Below are positions 1 through 11,871 of a stretch of DNA of 64,000 nucleotides, one piece after another (the stretch's first letter is position 1; each line of letters starts with the position of its first letter). The position numbers were made by a program, and so were the translations under genes. Source of the stretch: Ignelater luminosus (taxonomy: Eukaryota > Arthropoda > Insecta > Coleoptera > Elateridae); NCBI GenBank assembly GCA_011009095.1, contig VTPC01000478.1, positions 1 to 64,000 on the forward strand. Reading direction: 5' to 3'. The notes under the pieces were generated by a model. That model worked only from the letters and a program-made list of their open reading frames with translations. It was not told the origin of the DNA and ran no database searches.

Positions 1-3000
1 GATTTATTGCTAAATAAAATGTGAAGACCTAAAGTGGGCGATATGGATGATAAGCTCAGTTATGTTAATATATTTAAATAAATTCAAATTAGCCACTGAC
101 AAAATAAAAACGCCCAAATTTTATATTACACCGCATTAACATACAAATTATTATTCTACAACGTAATTTAAATGTCATAATGTCAAAATCTTTAAACAAG
201 AAAAGCTTCTTATACATCTACATTTTCAAGATGCAAAATTACCGTACGGAATAATATTCTAATTAGCTTCTGACACAAAGAAAATATGCTCTAGACTCTT
301 TTATAAAACAAATGTAACACTTTATAATGAAGACAAGAAATAGAATTATATCGCCTCAGTCACCTCAACCGATTAGCATTCTATTATTCTGTAACTAACT
401 TCGCTAACTTACTCTAGAATAACATTTACAGCCTTTCATTTTAGTTATATTAGAAATAAATTAAATTTTTCATTTAATTATAATACTTAAAATATGTATA
501 CCTACGTAATTAGCACGTGCTAATCTCATCTTTGATATGTTTAAATGTTGATTTGTCTTTACATAAACATATATGTAGTTGTAGCAACTGGAATCTTATT
601 TAAAACGATTTAAAATACTTAAAGGCAAATACATGTCTAACATATTTTACTATGAGAGCACCTCACTGAAATCTACATATAACTAAACTTCGCTAATTAA
701 GAATAGTCTCACGGCGGCGTTTAAATAGAGGTAACAGACGTACTGCCTGTGATGTTCGTAGAGCAAGCATTCACAAGTCGTCATAAGTTGTTGTTCGCTA
801 TGTGACTGTGGCTCATTGGACTGTTCGATAATAGTGATAATGAACACAAGTCAAAGGAGCTCAAATCGACTGATTTCCACTAGTGCACATTCGCCTTGCT
901 TTTGTTTGTTTGGCAAAGGTCGTAAGACAGTTAAATAAAATCTAATTAATTATTTTGCCCAGAAAACCCAACAGACTTAAGAAAATCCAATGAAAAGTGT
1001 AATCATCATTTTTAGTGAGCAATCTAAATAGTATTTAAAAATAAATTATGAGGTCTTTCTTAATTTAGTTAGTATTAAATGTTGGAATACCTTTTACGTT
1101 GAATTTTCTAGATTATAATAATTTTGATAAAATAATAAAAATATCAAAAACTAATCGACAATGCAGAATTGACTAAAACACCATCAAGAATGTTATTCGA
1201 TATTGTTTTGAAACATCATACAGTTAGTTATGATTTTGCGAAGGAAAATAAGCAGTTCTATCTTGCGAATTACATGTTACTAGTCACGTTAATTTGTGAT
1301 GATTTTTTATTAATTACCATACTAATCCCCATTCATTAAAACTAATTATTATCTAGTCTAGGTAAAACCAACATCTGTACTCACGAACATGCTTTCGTTT
1401 GCATGTTGGGAACGATCTCATTATATCAATTAGGGTACGACATGTGCAAATCTTGTTTCTAATAATTTTGTTTGATTGTATAATAAGCATTACTACAAAT
1501 GGTTAATCAGTACTAACATAACTAACAGTTTATACGTTTAATTTGTTTATGACTAATTAAGTAAAATGTCTTCTAAAGCTGACATCTGTATCAATCATAC
1601 GAACAATTACATTGAGATTTTACATGCAATGCCTCATGTAAATGTGGCAAACCTATTTACTACTGAATAATATAGTAACAATATTTTACCTCAACATTTT
1701 TTGTGCTTTGCAGTACTTGAAGGCTTTAGCTATCACGTTATGTTTCCTACAATTTCCAGCGCTTAGCATGTTATTTCACTTAAGTTGTCTTATGTAATAG
1801 AAGAAATTGCTTAAGTAGCTTATTTGCTTGTTTTGTACCTACTAACTCCAATAAAACTAAGTACTGAAAGCTGGAATCTAATAATTTTCCTTTATGGACG
1901 CAACTGTTACGTACATAGATATAAAAAAAAGAATTTTATTTACGCGACAATTTAATTTTATTGTTTTGCTGCAAAATTTACATTGTATTCGATAATACTT
2001 GAATAAAATTAACTACATCTGGGTTAGCATTTCTATTCAATCGATACACATCCATTGTGCTACATTACGTTGCAACAAACTGATTTCATTTTATCAAATG
2101 GACATTTTAATTTTCGCTAATACATGAATGCATGGCAAGAATTGGAATAATGTAATATTAGCATGTAGTGTATAAAGTCTCCTGCAAAGAGGTAGCTTTA
2201 ATTAAAAATACAAGAATGTAAAATGTGCACACAATATAACCAAAGCAATCTTGGAATTTTATTAAAGAATTTGTTGTTTTGCATTTTTTTGTCTATAAAA
2301 TGCCGCAATTGTGTTCACAGATTCAACTGTTAGCTTCATATATTTTATGGAGGATTACTTATTGCACATCAAAAATAATGCTGTTACTGTCTAATAAAAT
2401 ATAATTGCTTATTACAGGGTGGGAGTGGTTATTAAAAAATAACGCAGTAAAGTATTTTGTTTTATGATAAAATTTACTAGCTTAGAATGACGTTCATTAT
2501 TACATTGAGATTATAACAATTCAGAATCCTGATTTTATCGTGAAATACCTTGCTCGACCTGTCATAATCGTGAAGCACACCGGTCGTTTTCAGCTTCCTT
2601 GACTTTGTTGGGAATTTTCTTGCGTTTTGTTACCAATTAGCAGTTTTCTTTATAACATCATAAACGTCTAATAAGAAATGGTTTTTCTGTAAAATGCAGT
2701 TGTTCCGCGTGCTTTATTTCTAAAATAATATTATGGGTAACTGTAGTAGCTACCATAAGTATGTACTTTGTTTATTTGTATGAACATTGTTATGAAGCAG
2801 AACAAATTGTAATTTATATTATTATATAGCTGGTTGGCGATGGTTAATTTACATTTAATGCTATTCTAATTTTAACATCTAAATATATTTCTTTACATGT
2901 GTTAGAAAATAAAGTTAATTATCATGTACAGTGTTCATCACTCTAGATATTCACTAAAATAGTACATAGCAGGCATTTAAAATATAAAGCGATGTTTAAA

Positions 3001-4560
3001 AATGAATAAGTTGCATCTCTTCCTGTGGTATTTTATCAGATCAACCTTTGAGCCTTCCGGTGTTTTTTCAGAACCGTAAACTCTTAAGAAATGATAATCA
3101 GAGCCACATGATGCCTCAAATACCGTTTGCATGTACAATTTTCATTTGATCGAGAAGAGGAAGTTTTGCTAGTACTGACATACTCGGATCTTTATCTTCT
3201 TTGCAATATATTTTAACCATCTTTTCAAAGAAAATGATTCTAGAATTAGAGTAATTTTTTGAAACGTTCTTGTTTGATCAATATACTCAAATTAGTACCT
3301 ACAGTATACATTCTGTTTCCCTAAAGTAGGCACAGCATTCAAAATCTTTCTATGGTTTTACAATCACATTGTAGAAGTTTGTGTAATCATGTAATCACTC
3401 TGGTACAAAAAGCATTGAAAATAAAGTAGCACAACCTCAGAAATAAATCAGCACAAATCTTTGCGTGACAATATTCCTATGTACCTATTGGCACGAAACA
3501 GTATGTATAAATATCTCTACTGACATTAGTAGCAGCGAAGATTAACTTCCAAAGCCACGTATGTATTTGTCTCTTTGTATACTACAGATGAAGGGCACAT
3601 TTGCAGTACTTGATTCTTCCTAGCGCAGACGTTTAAATAAAAGATAATATTTCCAATGTCATTGAGATCAAGTAACATACACATGTGGTTAAAAAACAAT
3701 TCTGTAAACCACCTTTTGTAACCTAAGGGCCACTTTGAAAACATTTTGTGGATCATTAAATGCAATAGAAAAGTTACATTGTTTATAGACCACGGTAAAC
3801 AAAGTACGAACAAACAAATAGACTTGCGTCACATGAAATATTCTTTTACAATAGTCTGTGAGAAGCTTCATTTATTTTTTATTTATTTATTTTATATTAT
3901 TATATTTTATCGGATAAAACAAATTTGACCATATTTGGACCATATTATATCATCAACATCTTAGAATTAATCACATGGAGAAGAAAATTGTTCTCATATG
4001 AAGTACTGATTCAAATATTAATACATAGGACCAAGATAGTTACTTTCTTCAGTTTGAGAATGTTCAATAAAGTTTCGCTATGCGCTTGTGACTTGCAGAC
4101 TTTTTCTATTGCGGTAGGTGAACGTAAGTCAAAATAGCTTTGACTGAAACTGAATGTGTCTGCTTGTGCAGATTCGCCTTGTGCATACTAGCAGTCATTT
4201 CTGGAAGCTCGATGGTTTGTTTACATCTAGATAGAGAGCAACCTTTTAACATAGACCGAGGTGTAAACTATATAACTAACTTTTGCTTGTTTGTTTGTAA
4301 GTCCCAAACCGCAAGCCGTGGGACCCTAATTTGTCAAGTTACTGCAAGCTTTCAACCGAATTGAAAGCGTCACCACCTGTAGCGAACTACATGCCATGAA
4401 ATTCTGATCTGTAATTACATTTCCAAATGTGCATTGTGATCAAGATCATTAACAAGAATACGCATTTAGTTCAAAACTCGCAGTGGCTTCGTAAAACCAA
4501 GTCACAGGAGCTATAGTTTGCATTCATTAAAAGCTGAAGGTTCAGGATTTGCAGTAGCTT
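1..4560. other. AT-rich stretch, nothing recognised
   Basis: No domain, RNA gene or clear repeat was recognised on either strand. The open frames here are under 100 codons, overlap one another on opposite strands and have the composition expected of AT-rich non-coding DNA. It could be intergenic sequence or part of a large intron. I see no splice-bounded coding exon I would defend. Confidence 0.5.
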
Positions 4561-5156
4561 TAAGGGGGTAAGACCCGCCAGGTCATTAACATGAGTTTAT
4601 GGGAGACAAATATCCCATTTCTTTAGAAACCATTTATCACAGCTCAACCAAATTTTGCACACCATTTATTTATGATTTGTTACGTGTTTTAAGGTAACAC
4701 TTTTAAAATCTATTGAAAAATAACTTCTGCAGAACTTTTATCACTAATTTTCACTTCTAAGTCGTGTTTCACCAGATTCTTGATTTAAAATTTTAAAAAC
4801 TACCGAGAATATGCCAATTCCCTGAGCTCAATTGACAGTTAGTGTTGTGATTTATAAATTAAAAAGAAATGACGTCCATATCTTTGGTGGTTATAAAATA
4901 ACAGGGTTTTTTGTATAGAAAAAGTAAACTTTTGAGTAGAGGCAAAAAACTGTAAAGTTTAGTTTTTGTAGTTGCTTTCCAGTTTTTAGTTTTATTTATG
5001 AAGTTTTTTCCATAGTGAACAGTGCCCAAGGCAGAAAACAGTGCTTAAACTACTTTTCCTGGCAGGTTCTTGTATTGTTTCGTGTTTTTGTTGTAATTCG
5101 TTGTGTTTGTGAACTTGTTTTGTTGTCGTATAGAAGTCTGTTTTTTTAAGTTAAGA

Positions 5157-5363
5157 ATGACCAAACCAAAAGGGGTTTTCAAGAAAAGAAAGAAGAGAGT
5201 GTTCAGTGGCAAAAGCTATCATCCTAAAGCAATACTTGATTTGTTAACAACGTCTACGGGATCTCAAGAACTGGAAGAAGTAGCCCCTGGTTCTGCTGCT
5301 TCCCACTTAAAAGTTAGTAAGAATCTTAAGGATTATGATGAGTTTGAAAGCGAAGATGTTTGA
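5157..5363 (+). pseudogene. MULE transposase N-terminal remnant (basic segment)
   Basis: An open frame of 68 codons from an ATG, beginning MTKPKGVFKKRKKR. The very basic start followed by a low-complexity Ser/Glu segment is typical of the N-terminus of animal Mutator-like transposases. The frame stops at 5361-5363. The next recognisable piece (5335-5544) overlaps it in another frame, so a frameshift separates them. I chose 5157 because the 18 upstream codons are hydrophobic and do not fit the family. Confidence 0.5.
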
Positions 5364-5544
5364 CATAGTAAATGTGAAAACATTAGGATTACTAGTAAAC
5401 TCATTTGCAAAATATAGAAGCTGTAGTGGGGACATTACACTTAAAGTTTGCTCCAGAAATGGGCTAGCCGCTACTGTTGCAGTGCAATGCACAAAGTGTT
5501 CTTCCAAGAGAGAAGTAAGAAATTCTTCAAAAAAAAACTTATAA
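5335..5544 (+). pseudogene. MULE transposase second segment (RNGLA region)
   Basis: This frame reads DIVNVKTLGLLVNSFAKYRS, then a short gap, then LKVCSRNGLAATVAVQCTKC. In animal Mutator-like transposases a segment of the form DIVDL...S..C..C.....L......RNGLA..F..QC..C precedes the catalytic core, and this remnant matches that layout. It probably bound zinc; some of the Cys pairs are still visible. It is shifted relative to the N-terminal piece. About 270 bases with scattered stops separate it from the catalytic remnant. Confidence 0.5.
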
Positions 5545-5808
5545 TCTGGATGGTAAGTAAATGATCATTTAACGCCGGCAGTTACGTTTTACTTGGAAGT
5601 TATGCCTAATTTTCTTTCATACTGTTAGATTCAAACAAATGTATCGAAACAATAAATATAAGACTATTGTAGAGCCTGAGAGCAATAAAAAAATGGCCCA
5701 GTGCTGCAGGAATGTTTTGTGGGCCAGTGACTCCTTAATTCTGCATGAGACTTAAGATATTTTCGTTGCTCTGCGTCAGGTTGACATATACCATTGAACT
5801 TTTTGCAG

Positions 5809-6150
5809 GTGTTCCTGTCTGCTACAGAACAGATTGCAAAATATTCTATGGCTGCTGCTGTGGAGGAGGCATGTCTCTTGAGTGTAAAAAGAGATGTGTC
5901 AATCTCTATCGATGGTAGTTGGCAAAAGAGGGGGCATACATTTATGAATGGGATTGTGTCAGCTGCGAGTTTAGATTTAGGAAAGATAGAAGTGATGTCG
6001 AAGTACTGCAGGTGTTCAAATAAAAACTCTCACATCAATGGCTGCTTGGCGAATTACTCAGGTGCTAGTGGAGGAATGGAAGTTACTGGAGCAGAGAGAA
6101 TCTTTTTTCACTCATTGCTGAAAAATCAAATCCGTCCTATGGAGCAGGAT
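5809..6150 (+). pseudogene. MULE transposase catalytic-core remnant
   Basis: Translation shows VFLSATEQIAKYSMAAAVEE, then DVSISIDGSWQKRGHTFMNG, later VMSKYCRCSNKNSH and NYSGASGGMEVTGA. The DGSWQKRGH block holds the first catalytic Asp (codon 5911-5913) of the Mutator-like transposase domain, and the Cys/His cluster and the SGGMEV block follow in the usual order and spacing. The match ends near 6150, where the frame runs into unrelated hydrophobic sequence, so the second Asp and the Glu are absent: a C-terminal truncation. Family assignment is fairly secure; it is dead as an enzyme. Confidence 0.72.
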
Positions 6151-6239
6151 TATTTTAGCAAGATTGTTTTCTATTGCGTAATACTAAAATGTAAAACTAC
6201 ATTACTTTGTTACTCTTATTTGTGTTTTTATTGAACTCA

Positions 6240-8130
6240 GACATGTTTATGAATTGAAATTGGTGATTTTTTGGATGGGAACCGAGGCGGGCACGCTAGA
6301 GCCAGGCAGCCAGCCGGACAGGCCTTGTTTCTTTGAAGGAATAGAAGCACTTCCAGTTGCCTTATAGATCTGCGGTTCGCAGGTTTCAGTAGGGAAATAA
6401 GTGTAGGATAAAAAATTAGAAAAAAAATTGATTTTAAATTTTTTTTTGGGTCTTATCTTCTTAAAGCCCAGGAGCAAAAGCAAGTTATCTTGTTTACACA
6501 TTTTGCTTTGTGACTTGTTAAAACGTCGTTTTCTATAACCATCTAATCCTCACAAGTAAATACGAATACGCAAAAGTGGTAACGACCCATTTGAACCGAA
6601 CCGTAACAACCTCTTCAGTCTGTGTGTTAATTTATAACCATCGAAGCGATCCAACAAATCACAAGCCACAAGTACATGATGAGTAGCATCACAGGTTGCG
6701 GAACTCGGACTTTAGATGCTGATGACAACGATATACTTAGCATTATAGCGTGCTAAAAAGTTACTTTTTTGACGTTATTCAGGTATTCAATAACCGTCAA
6801 AAATTACAATTAACATTTTTCAATTATCCTGTATAACAATTTCGTTTTTAGAGGTGGTCGTGATCGAAGATTTTACTGTATTTTGCAGAGCAATTTTGAA
6901 ATGAGATTGAAGGGGACACATTGAAATAAGGTGAAGGAATTGTTGTCAAAGACGGTAGCATGTCGGGTCTAAAATCTTATATTACTCCTAAAAAGGACTG
7001 TGTAAAGGTTTCTCCAAATTAGATTTGATTGGAATATCGTAAATGTATTTCTCTTTTACACATTACACTGTACCAAAGCTCAAAGGACCCGTATTGCTTA
7101 AATTCTCTCTAAGTACGTATCTACCATGTAAGGCATATGGCAAAGTGGTGACTATTTTTCTAAAAAAATGTCAAGAGAAACCTTTGATGTTTTTCTTGAT
7201 CAGGTGACATCTTACAGCTGCCCTTGCAAGATATCTCGTCTAAGAAAAAATGTTTATTCTGCTGTTGTTCAGTTTTATGAGGAATGAAGTGGCTAGTACA
7301 TGGTACTTTTAAAAATTTCTTTTATTACCTTGAAATTCTTCTGTCCATATCTGATATTATATGAGTAATTAGTATAATTTCGTTTGTAAATTACTAATAG
7401 AAAAGAAATTTACAAGAAGTTAATTTCGACTGCTATTTTCCCAAGTGAGAATAAATTACCACTGGGTTTATGTCTCAAATCTCAAGTTATGGACAGCATA
7501 AACAACTACAAATACCAGAGCTGCAATTTTGAGCCACCAACCAGATAGATACTGTGTATTGTATTGCTGACTACACTTGAAAGAAGTATAAGTTTACTTG
7601 GCGCATAGGTACAGAACAGTCGTGGTAATAAATCTTTGTGCTGTTGTCATACGCAATGGTGTGAAATGACAACTTCACTAATTATAAATGGATTTTAGGA
7701 TAAGAAGTAAACTTAAATAGCAAATAGATTCATCAAGTTTTTGACAATGAACACTTGTAAAAGGCAAAAGTAAGCATCTTGTTTTCAAACTATCTTACTG
7801 TTAAACCTCCGTTTATATCTTTACTATATCTCCGTCCTGGATCGAATCAACTATAGAAGTTATAGACTATTAAAGTAACAAACATCCAAAACATCTCATC
7901 TCGGTGTCACACGTTATTTTCTTTGTTGGATTTAGTTAGGGGACGTGATAAGTGAATTTTACTCGGAAAGGATGAAATCGAGGAAGAAATGCAAAAGTAA
8001 CTTTCCTACCAAACCGAGTACAGATCTTGAAGATAGTGGAATAAATTGCGTTGTCAATGGTGTTTTTCTAAGAAATGTCTTTTTTTCTGCGTTCGTCAAT
8101 AATACAGATAGTATTATCAATATTTTGTAA
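6240..8130. other. Unassigned stretch between MULE and LINE
   Basis: No feature recognised. A short GC-rich patch at about 6285-6330 contrasts with its surroundings. A short frame near 7170-7290 was considered as a MULE continuation but is not convincing. Confidence 0.45.
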
Positions 8131-8136
8131 AATCCT

Positions 8137-8640
8137 ACTTCTTCTTCTTTTATATAAGTTATAAACCTGTTGATAACTAGTACTTCTCCGTAGGTTATCT
8201 TTGTAGACTATCTTTCCATTTTTTTGTTGCTATACCTAGTCTTCTTACACCTTGCGGTATCTTGTCTCTGGTCATTTTCACTAATCTATCTTGGTTCATT
8301 CTTTCTATATATTCGTTCCATTCTTATCTCCTTCTGCTTATCCATTCTTCTGCTGGTGTTATTTGGCATATTCGTCTTATTTCGTCGTTTGGAATGCGAT
8401 CCCTTAGTGTTTTGTTGATTATTCATTTGAGTATCTTCTTTTCAGTTGTTTCAATCCGTCGTTTCGATCTTGCTGTACTACTTCTTGTTTCTGCCATATA
8501 TGTCATTATCGGTCTAATTACACCTTTATAGATACGTGTCTTCGTTTCCATACTTAGGTTTTTGTTTTTCCATATTGTGATATTTAAGCAACCTGCTATT
8601 CTGTTAGCATTTACTATCTGATCTTCGATTTCTTGTTATT
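8137..8640 (-). pseudogene. LINE C-terminal domain and 3' tail
   Basis: Reads ANRIAGCLNITIWKNKNL, IRPIMTYMAETRSSTARSKR, then ETTEKKILK, stop, IINKTLRDRIPNDEIRRICQ and RRLGIATKKWKDSLQR. This is the conserved post-RT region of the same LINE family. It ends in an ACTTATATAAAAGAAGAAGA-type tail, short simple-repeat tails being common in this group. A few in-frame stops are present. Confidence 0.7.
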
Positions 8641-9520
8641 GCCTTCCGGAACTTGTTAGTTTTACTCATAAATAGTTGGTATGCAGTACTTGTTTTATGA
8701 TCTCATTTTCAATAGTCAGTTTACATCTAATTAGTTCTTTCGCAATCGTGATTGATTTAGTTTTATTCGTGGCTATTATCATGGTTACATTTTGTTGCTG
8801 TCTTATAGAATTGGAACAGAAGTCTCTGAAGATTTCCGAGCCTATATCTTTTAAAGTTATTAACGCTGTCAATTATCTCATCCATTATTAAATTGAATAA
8901 CAGGGGGCTCAACGAGTCTCCTTGTCTAATCCCTTTCTTGACAGCGATGGGATTGCTATATTCTTCTCCTATTTTCAGTTTCGTGTAGTTATCTGTGTAT
9001 GTATCTTTGATTGCACTTATTAGGTTATGGGTATCTGTCTTTTATGTAAAATTTGTGTTATGTCTTGTAGCCGAATGCTGTTAAATGCTTTATGTAGGCC
9101 TATGAAACATAAGTAAGCAGACACATTGTATTTGAGTGATTTTTCTGTTATTTGTTTCAATATAAAAACAGCGTCAGTACAAGATCTACCTTGTACGAAA
9201 CCTTGTTGTTTGTCTGATATAGAGATGATTGCGTTAAATTTGTTGCTAATCATTCTTGTTGTTAATTTCAGCGTTGTATTTAAGAGCTTGATACCCCTAT
9301 AGTTGCTAGGTTGTTTCTTATCACCTTTCTTGAATAACGTAATTAAAATGCTGGTTCTACATTCATCTGGGATTTTCTATTTTTTAAATATTTTTATAAT
9401 CAAAACTGTTAGTTGTTCAATTACTTGATCTTGGCAATATTTCAACAATTCATTTTGGATTTGATCCTCACCCGCTGATTTTTTCAGTTTTTTCATTGCC
9501 TGCTGTACATCTTCTTTTGT
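8640..9520 (-). pseudogene. LINE reverse transcriptase remnant
   Basis: From 5' to 3' on the minus strand: KKLKKSAGEDQIQNELL, LFKKGDKKQPSNYRGIKLLN, QQGFVQGRSCTDAVF, CFIGLHKAFNSI, then GIRQGDSLSPLLFNLIMDEI and, further on, TKSITIAKELIRCKL. These are the RT motifs in the right order. In motif A the Asp residues of FIDL..AFD are changed (CFIGLHKAFNS). The segment that should hold the YADD motif C is deleted between the motif B block and the LQRLLFQFYKTA region. Several stops and frame changes interrupt it. Identification as a LINE RT is secure; activity is excluded. Confidence 0.85.
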
Positions 9521-10044
9521 TACTGTTATTTTTGTTTTATTGGTTTTATGTATTATCTCACATTCCGTTGGGACTTTGTCTTCTTTATACAGTTTTGCAA
9601 AATATTCTACCCATTCTTCCTTATCTTTGTTGTTTCAATAAGTTCTCTTACTTCTGTTCTTTGATTTCTTATGAAGCGCTACATATGCTTCTGAAGACCA
9701 TAAAAATCTTATTCCATATCTTTAGCAAACTTTTCCCAATATTCATTTTTTTATTCTTTGGCTACTCGCATTTGCTTTATTCCTAATTGTTTTGTATTTT
9801 TCGTATGCTTCAGGTGTTCTTAACGACGTATATTTTAAGTAAGCTTTTTTTTGTATGGGCCTGTTGTTTCATTTCTTCACAGAACCATGGTGTATTATTG
9901 CTCTTTCTGTTTTTTTTTCTAATTACAATTTTGTTGCCTAATGCCTCATTAGCTATTTCTAATATGTTGTTCTTCAACTTGTTCCAGCTCGTATCTATAT
10001 CGTCGTTTGTATCGATGGGGTTATTTTCAATTTTCTTGGCGAGT

Positions 10045-10775
10045 CTAGTTGTTATATAATTGTTTTGTAGAGTCGTCATAGAGTGATTCAATTTTTATTT
10101 CGCGTACTTTTTTGCTTGGTTTGCTTTTTGTTGGCGTATTTAGTTCTGGCCTAAGTTTAGCTAAAACTAGGCTATGGTCGCTTCCTATATCCGATGAATT
10201 TAAACATCTTACGTCAAGTATTTGTATGGAGAGGATATTTATATTTGACACTATGTAGTGAATTATCGACTCTTGGCCTTGAGTAGCACGCCAGTTGTAT
10301 TTTTGTTGATCTTTGTGGTTAAAGTACATATTGTTAAGTTTTAAGTTGTTTCTCGCGCAAAAATCTATCATTAATTCTCCGCGTTCATTTTTGGTATATT
10401 AGCTTCTTGTAGGTCTTCATAAAAGCTCTCTTTATCTGCTTGCGGTTTTCTGGTGTTAGTGACATGATGTTAAAGATTTGTTTCCTTGAATTCAATTTTA
10501 TGGCTAGGATACGTTTGGATATGTAATTGCATTCTGCGATGGCATCTCTGTAGTTTCTATGTATTAATATACCTACGCCTTCTTTTGCTCTATGATTCTT
10601 TTCGACTCCACTGTATATCAAATCATAATTATTGTAAGACATCGTTCCTTTTCCTTTCTTCATTGTTTTGCTTATCGCACATATATCGATACTTTTATTT
10701 TCAATCTCCATTACGATTTCTTGATGTTTCCTATTTAAGGATCGCACATTCTATGTGCCTTATGTAAAAGTATTC
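10045..10775 (-). pseudogene. LINE endonuclease (EEP fold) remnant
   Basis: The start reads NVRSLNRKHQEIVMEIE, preceded by GT and a stop where the family has GTW. It continues IDICAISKTMKKGKGTM, where the family has SET: the catalytic Glu is replaced by Lys. LIYSGVE and GVGILIH follow, as expected. After FMKTYK the frame shifts and jumps to MIDFCARNNLKLNNMYF, so the usual GDFNA block and about 40 codons are deleted. The end keeps the ADIGSDH-type signature as SSDIGSDHSLVLAKL. This endonuclease would have nicked the target DNA for target-primed reverse transcription; it is inactive now. Confidence 0.8.
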
Positions 10776-10990
10776 GTTTGCCTCTGTTGTTTCCATTTCG
10801 TTTTTTTATGCCTTGCGGCGGTCGTCATCATGTTATCCGTTCTTCTCCGAGGCTGTGTACTAGTGCTTTGAGCATTATTCTTCTTTTACCTTGGATAGGT
10901 TGCTAGCCTTTATCCGGGCTTGGGACCGGTAACGTTGTTCACTGAGCTACTACTCAATCCACCCTGTGTCTAACGTTGGCAGAGTTTTTC

Positions 10991-11638
10991 TCTTTCTTAA
11001 AATTTGATTTCCTTTGCTTAGCAATTTGATAAGATCAAAATGATCGAAGAAATCACGAATGCCGCAGGCAATCTCTCATTGACAACTTTATAACTACAAG
11101 ATTTCTTGTGTTTCGGAATTGCACAAACTTTAGTTAATTAGAATAGCATCTTTAATAAGCAAGATCCTTAGGACTGTGGTGGTTCCAATAGATGTCCTTC
11201 GGTCTTCTATAAGAAAGTATATTAGTTTATGCAAACGGCAATAAACAAGAAGTACTTTATTTCTTCTCCGTGCAGCTTTTTAATAAATGGATTTTATCAA
11301 TGTCAGTGTATTGTCTCCAGTATAAAAAGAAAATTCGAATCCTACTTTTCAGCATGGCTTTATGAATCACATTATGAAAATGGTATTGTTTGGTGTATCG
11401 CGTGTGAGCTGGTAATACCTTCAAATCATAATAATCCCAACGTAACAAGAACGTCTTGATCTCGTTCTCTTGTTGTGCCAAACAGTAGTAGATCACGTGG
11501 CTTGAATGCTCCTTTAGATCTCTATTTCTACTAAGCGTTTGGTTTTCTTTAACCGTGTGATAAAAACAAAATGCCAAAAAAAACTTTAAAGATTATTTCA
11601 ACTGCTAATGTTTTTAAATGCCTGAGGCTGTCCAATCC
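10991..11638. other. Spacer, nothing recognised
   Basis: Short overlapping frames on both strands at about 11230-11580 show no domain. No repeat seen up to the MITE boundary. Confidence 0.4.
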
Positions 11639-11640
11639 TA

Positions 11641-11869
11641 CACGCAAAAAAATGTTTTGTTGGTGCAACAAGAAATTTGGTGGAGTTTTGGACAGCAATA
11701 ATTTTTTTGCTGTAGGAACAAATTAATCTGTTCCTAACTCTAAAATAAATTATTAATTTGTTGTATCTACCAAAGTGCTGTAGTGGCAAGAGCAAAAAAT
11801 TATACAAAAATATTTGCTGTCCAAATATCCACTAAATTTTTGTAGCCCCAACAAAACATTTTTTCCGTG
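11641..11869. mobile_element. 229-base near-palindromic MITE (TA target)
   Basis: The left end begins CACGCAAAAAAATGTTTTGT and the right end, read inverted, begins CACGGAAAAAATGTTTTGTT. They match with few differences over about 45 bases. The similarity resumes further in: TGGACAGCAA and GGAACAGATTAAT-type blocks occur inverted in both halves, so most of the element can fold back on itself. It is flanked by TA on both sides (11639-11640 and 11870-11871), the duplication made by Tc1/mariner-type transposases. No coding capacity; any small frame across it is a by-product. A MITE driven by an unknown Tc1/mariner element is the best reading. Confidence 0.82.
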
Positions 11870-11871
11870 TA

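Larger units (their letters stand above)
4565..6234 (+). mobile_element. Decayed Mutator-like (MULE) DNA transposon
   Basis: Fossil of an animal Mutator-like element. Three separated coding remnants lie in the order expected for this transposase: a basic N-terminus, a segment with the RNGLA motif, and the start of the catalytic domain. A GGGGTAAGACCCGCCAGGTC stretch at about 4565-4584 is GC-rich against an AT-rich background and is a plausible left terminus, but I found no inverted partner downstream, so the left edge is a guess and the right edge is unknown. The second catalytic Asp and the Glu region are missing, so the element cannot move by itself. Confidence 0.6.
8137..10990 (-). mobile_element. 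APE-type LINE (non-LTR retrotransposon), decayed, full-length layout
   Basis: On the minus strand, in order: a GC-richer 5' leader (about 10990-10775) containing GGTCCCAAGCCCGGATAAA, an apurinic-type endonuclease, a linker, a reverse transcriptase, a C-terminal domain, and a short AAG-repeat 3' tail at about 8137-8150. All coding parts are interrupted by stops, frameshifts and internal deletions, two of which remove catalytic blocks. It is an old copy. Clade is uncertain: the endonuclease and RT resemble the RTE-like group common in insect genomes, but I would not insist on that. The layout from 5' leader to tail suggests an originally full-length insertion of about 3 kb or more, now shortened. 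Confidence 0.8.

Noticed and set aside
7165-7300. Continuation of the MULE transposase
   Set aside because: Only a vague resemblance over about 40 residues with stops; not supportable.
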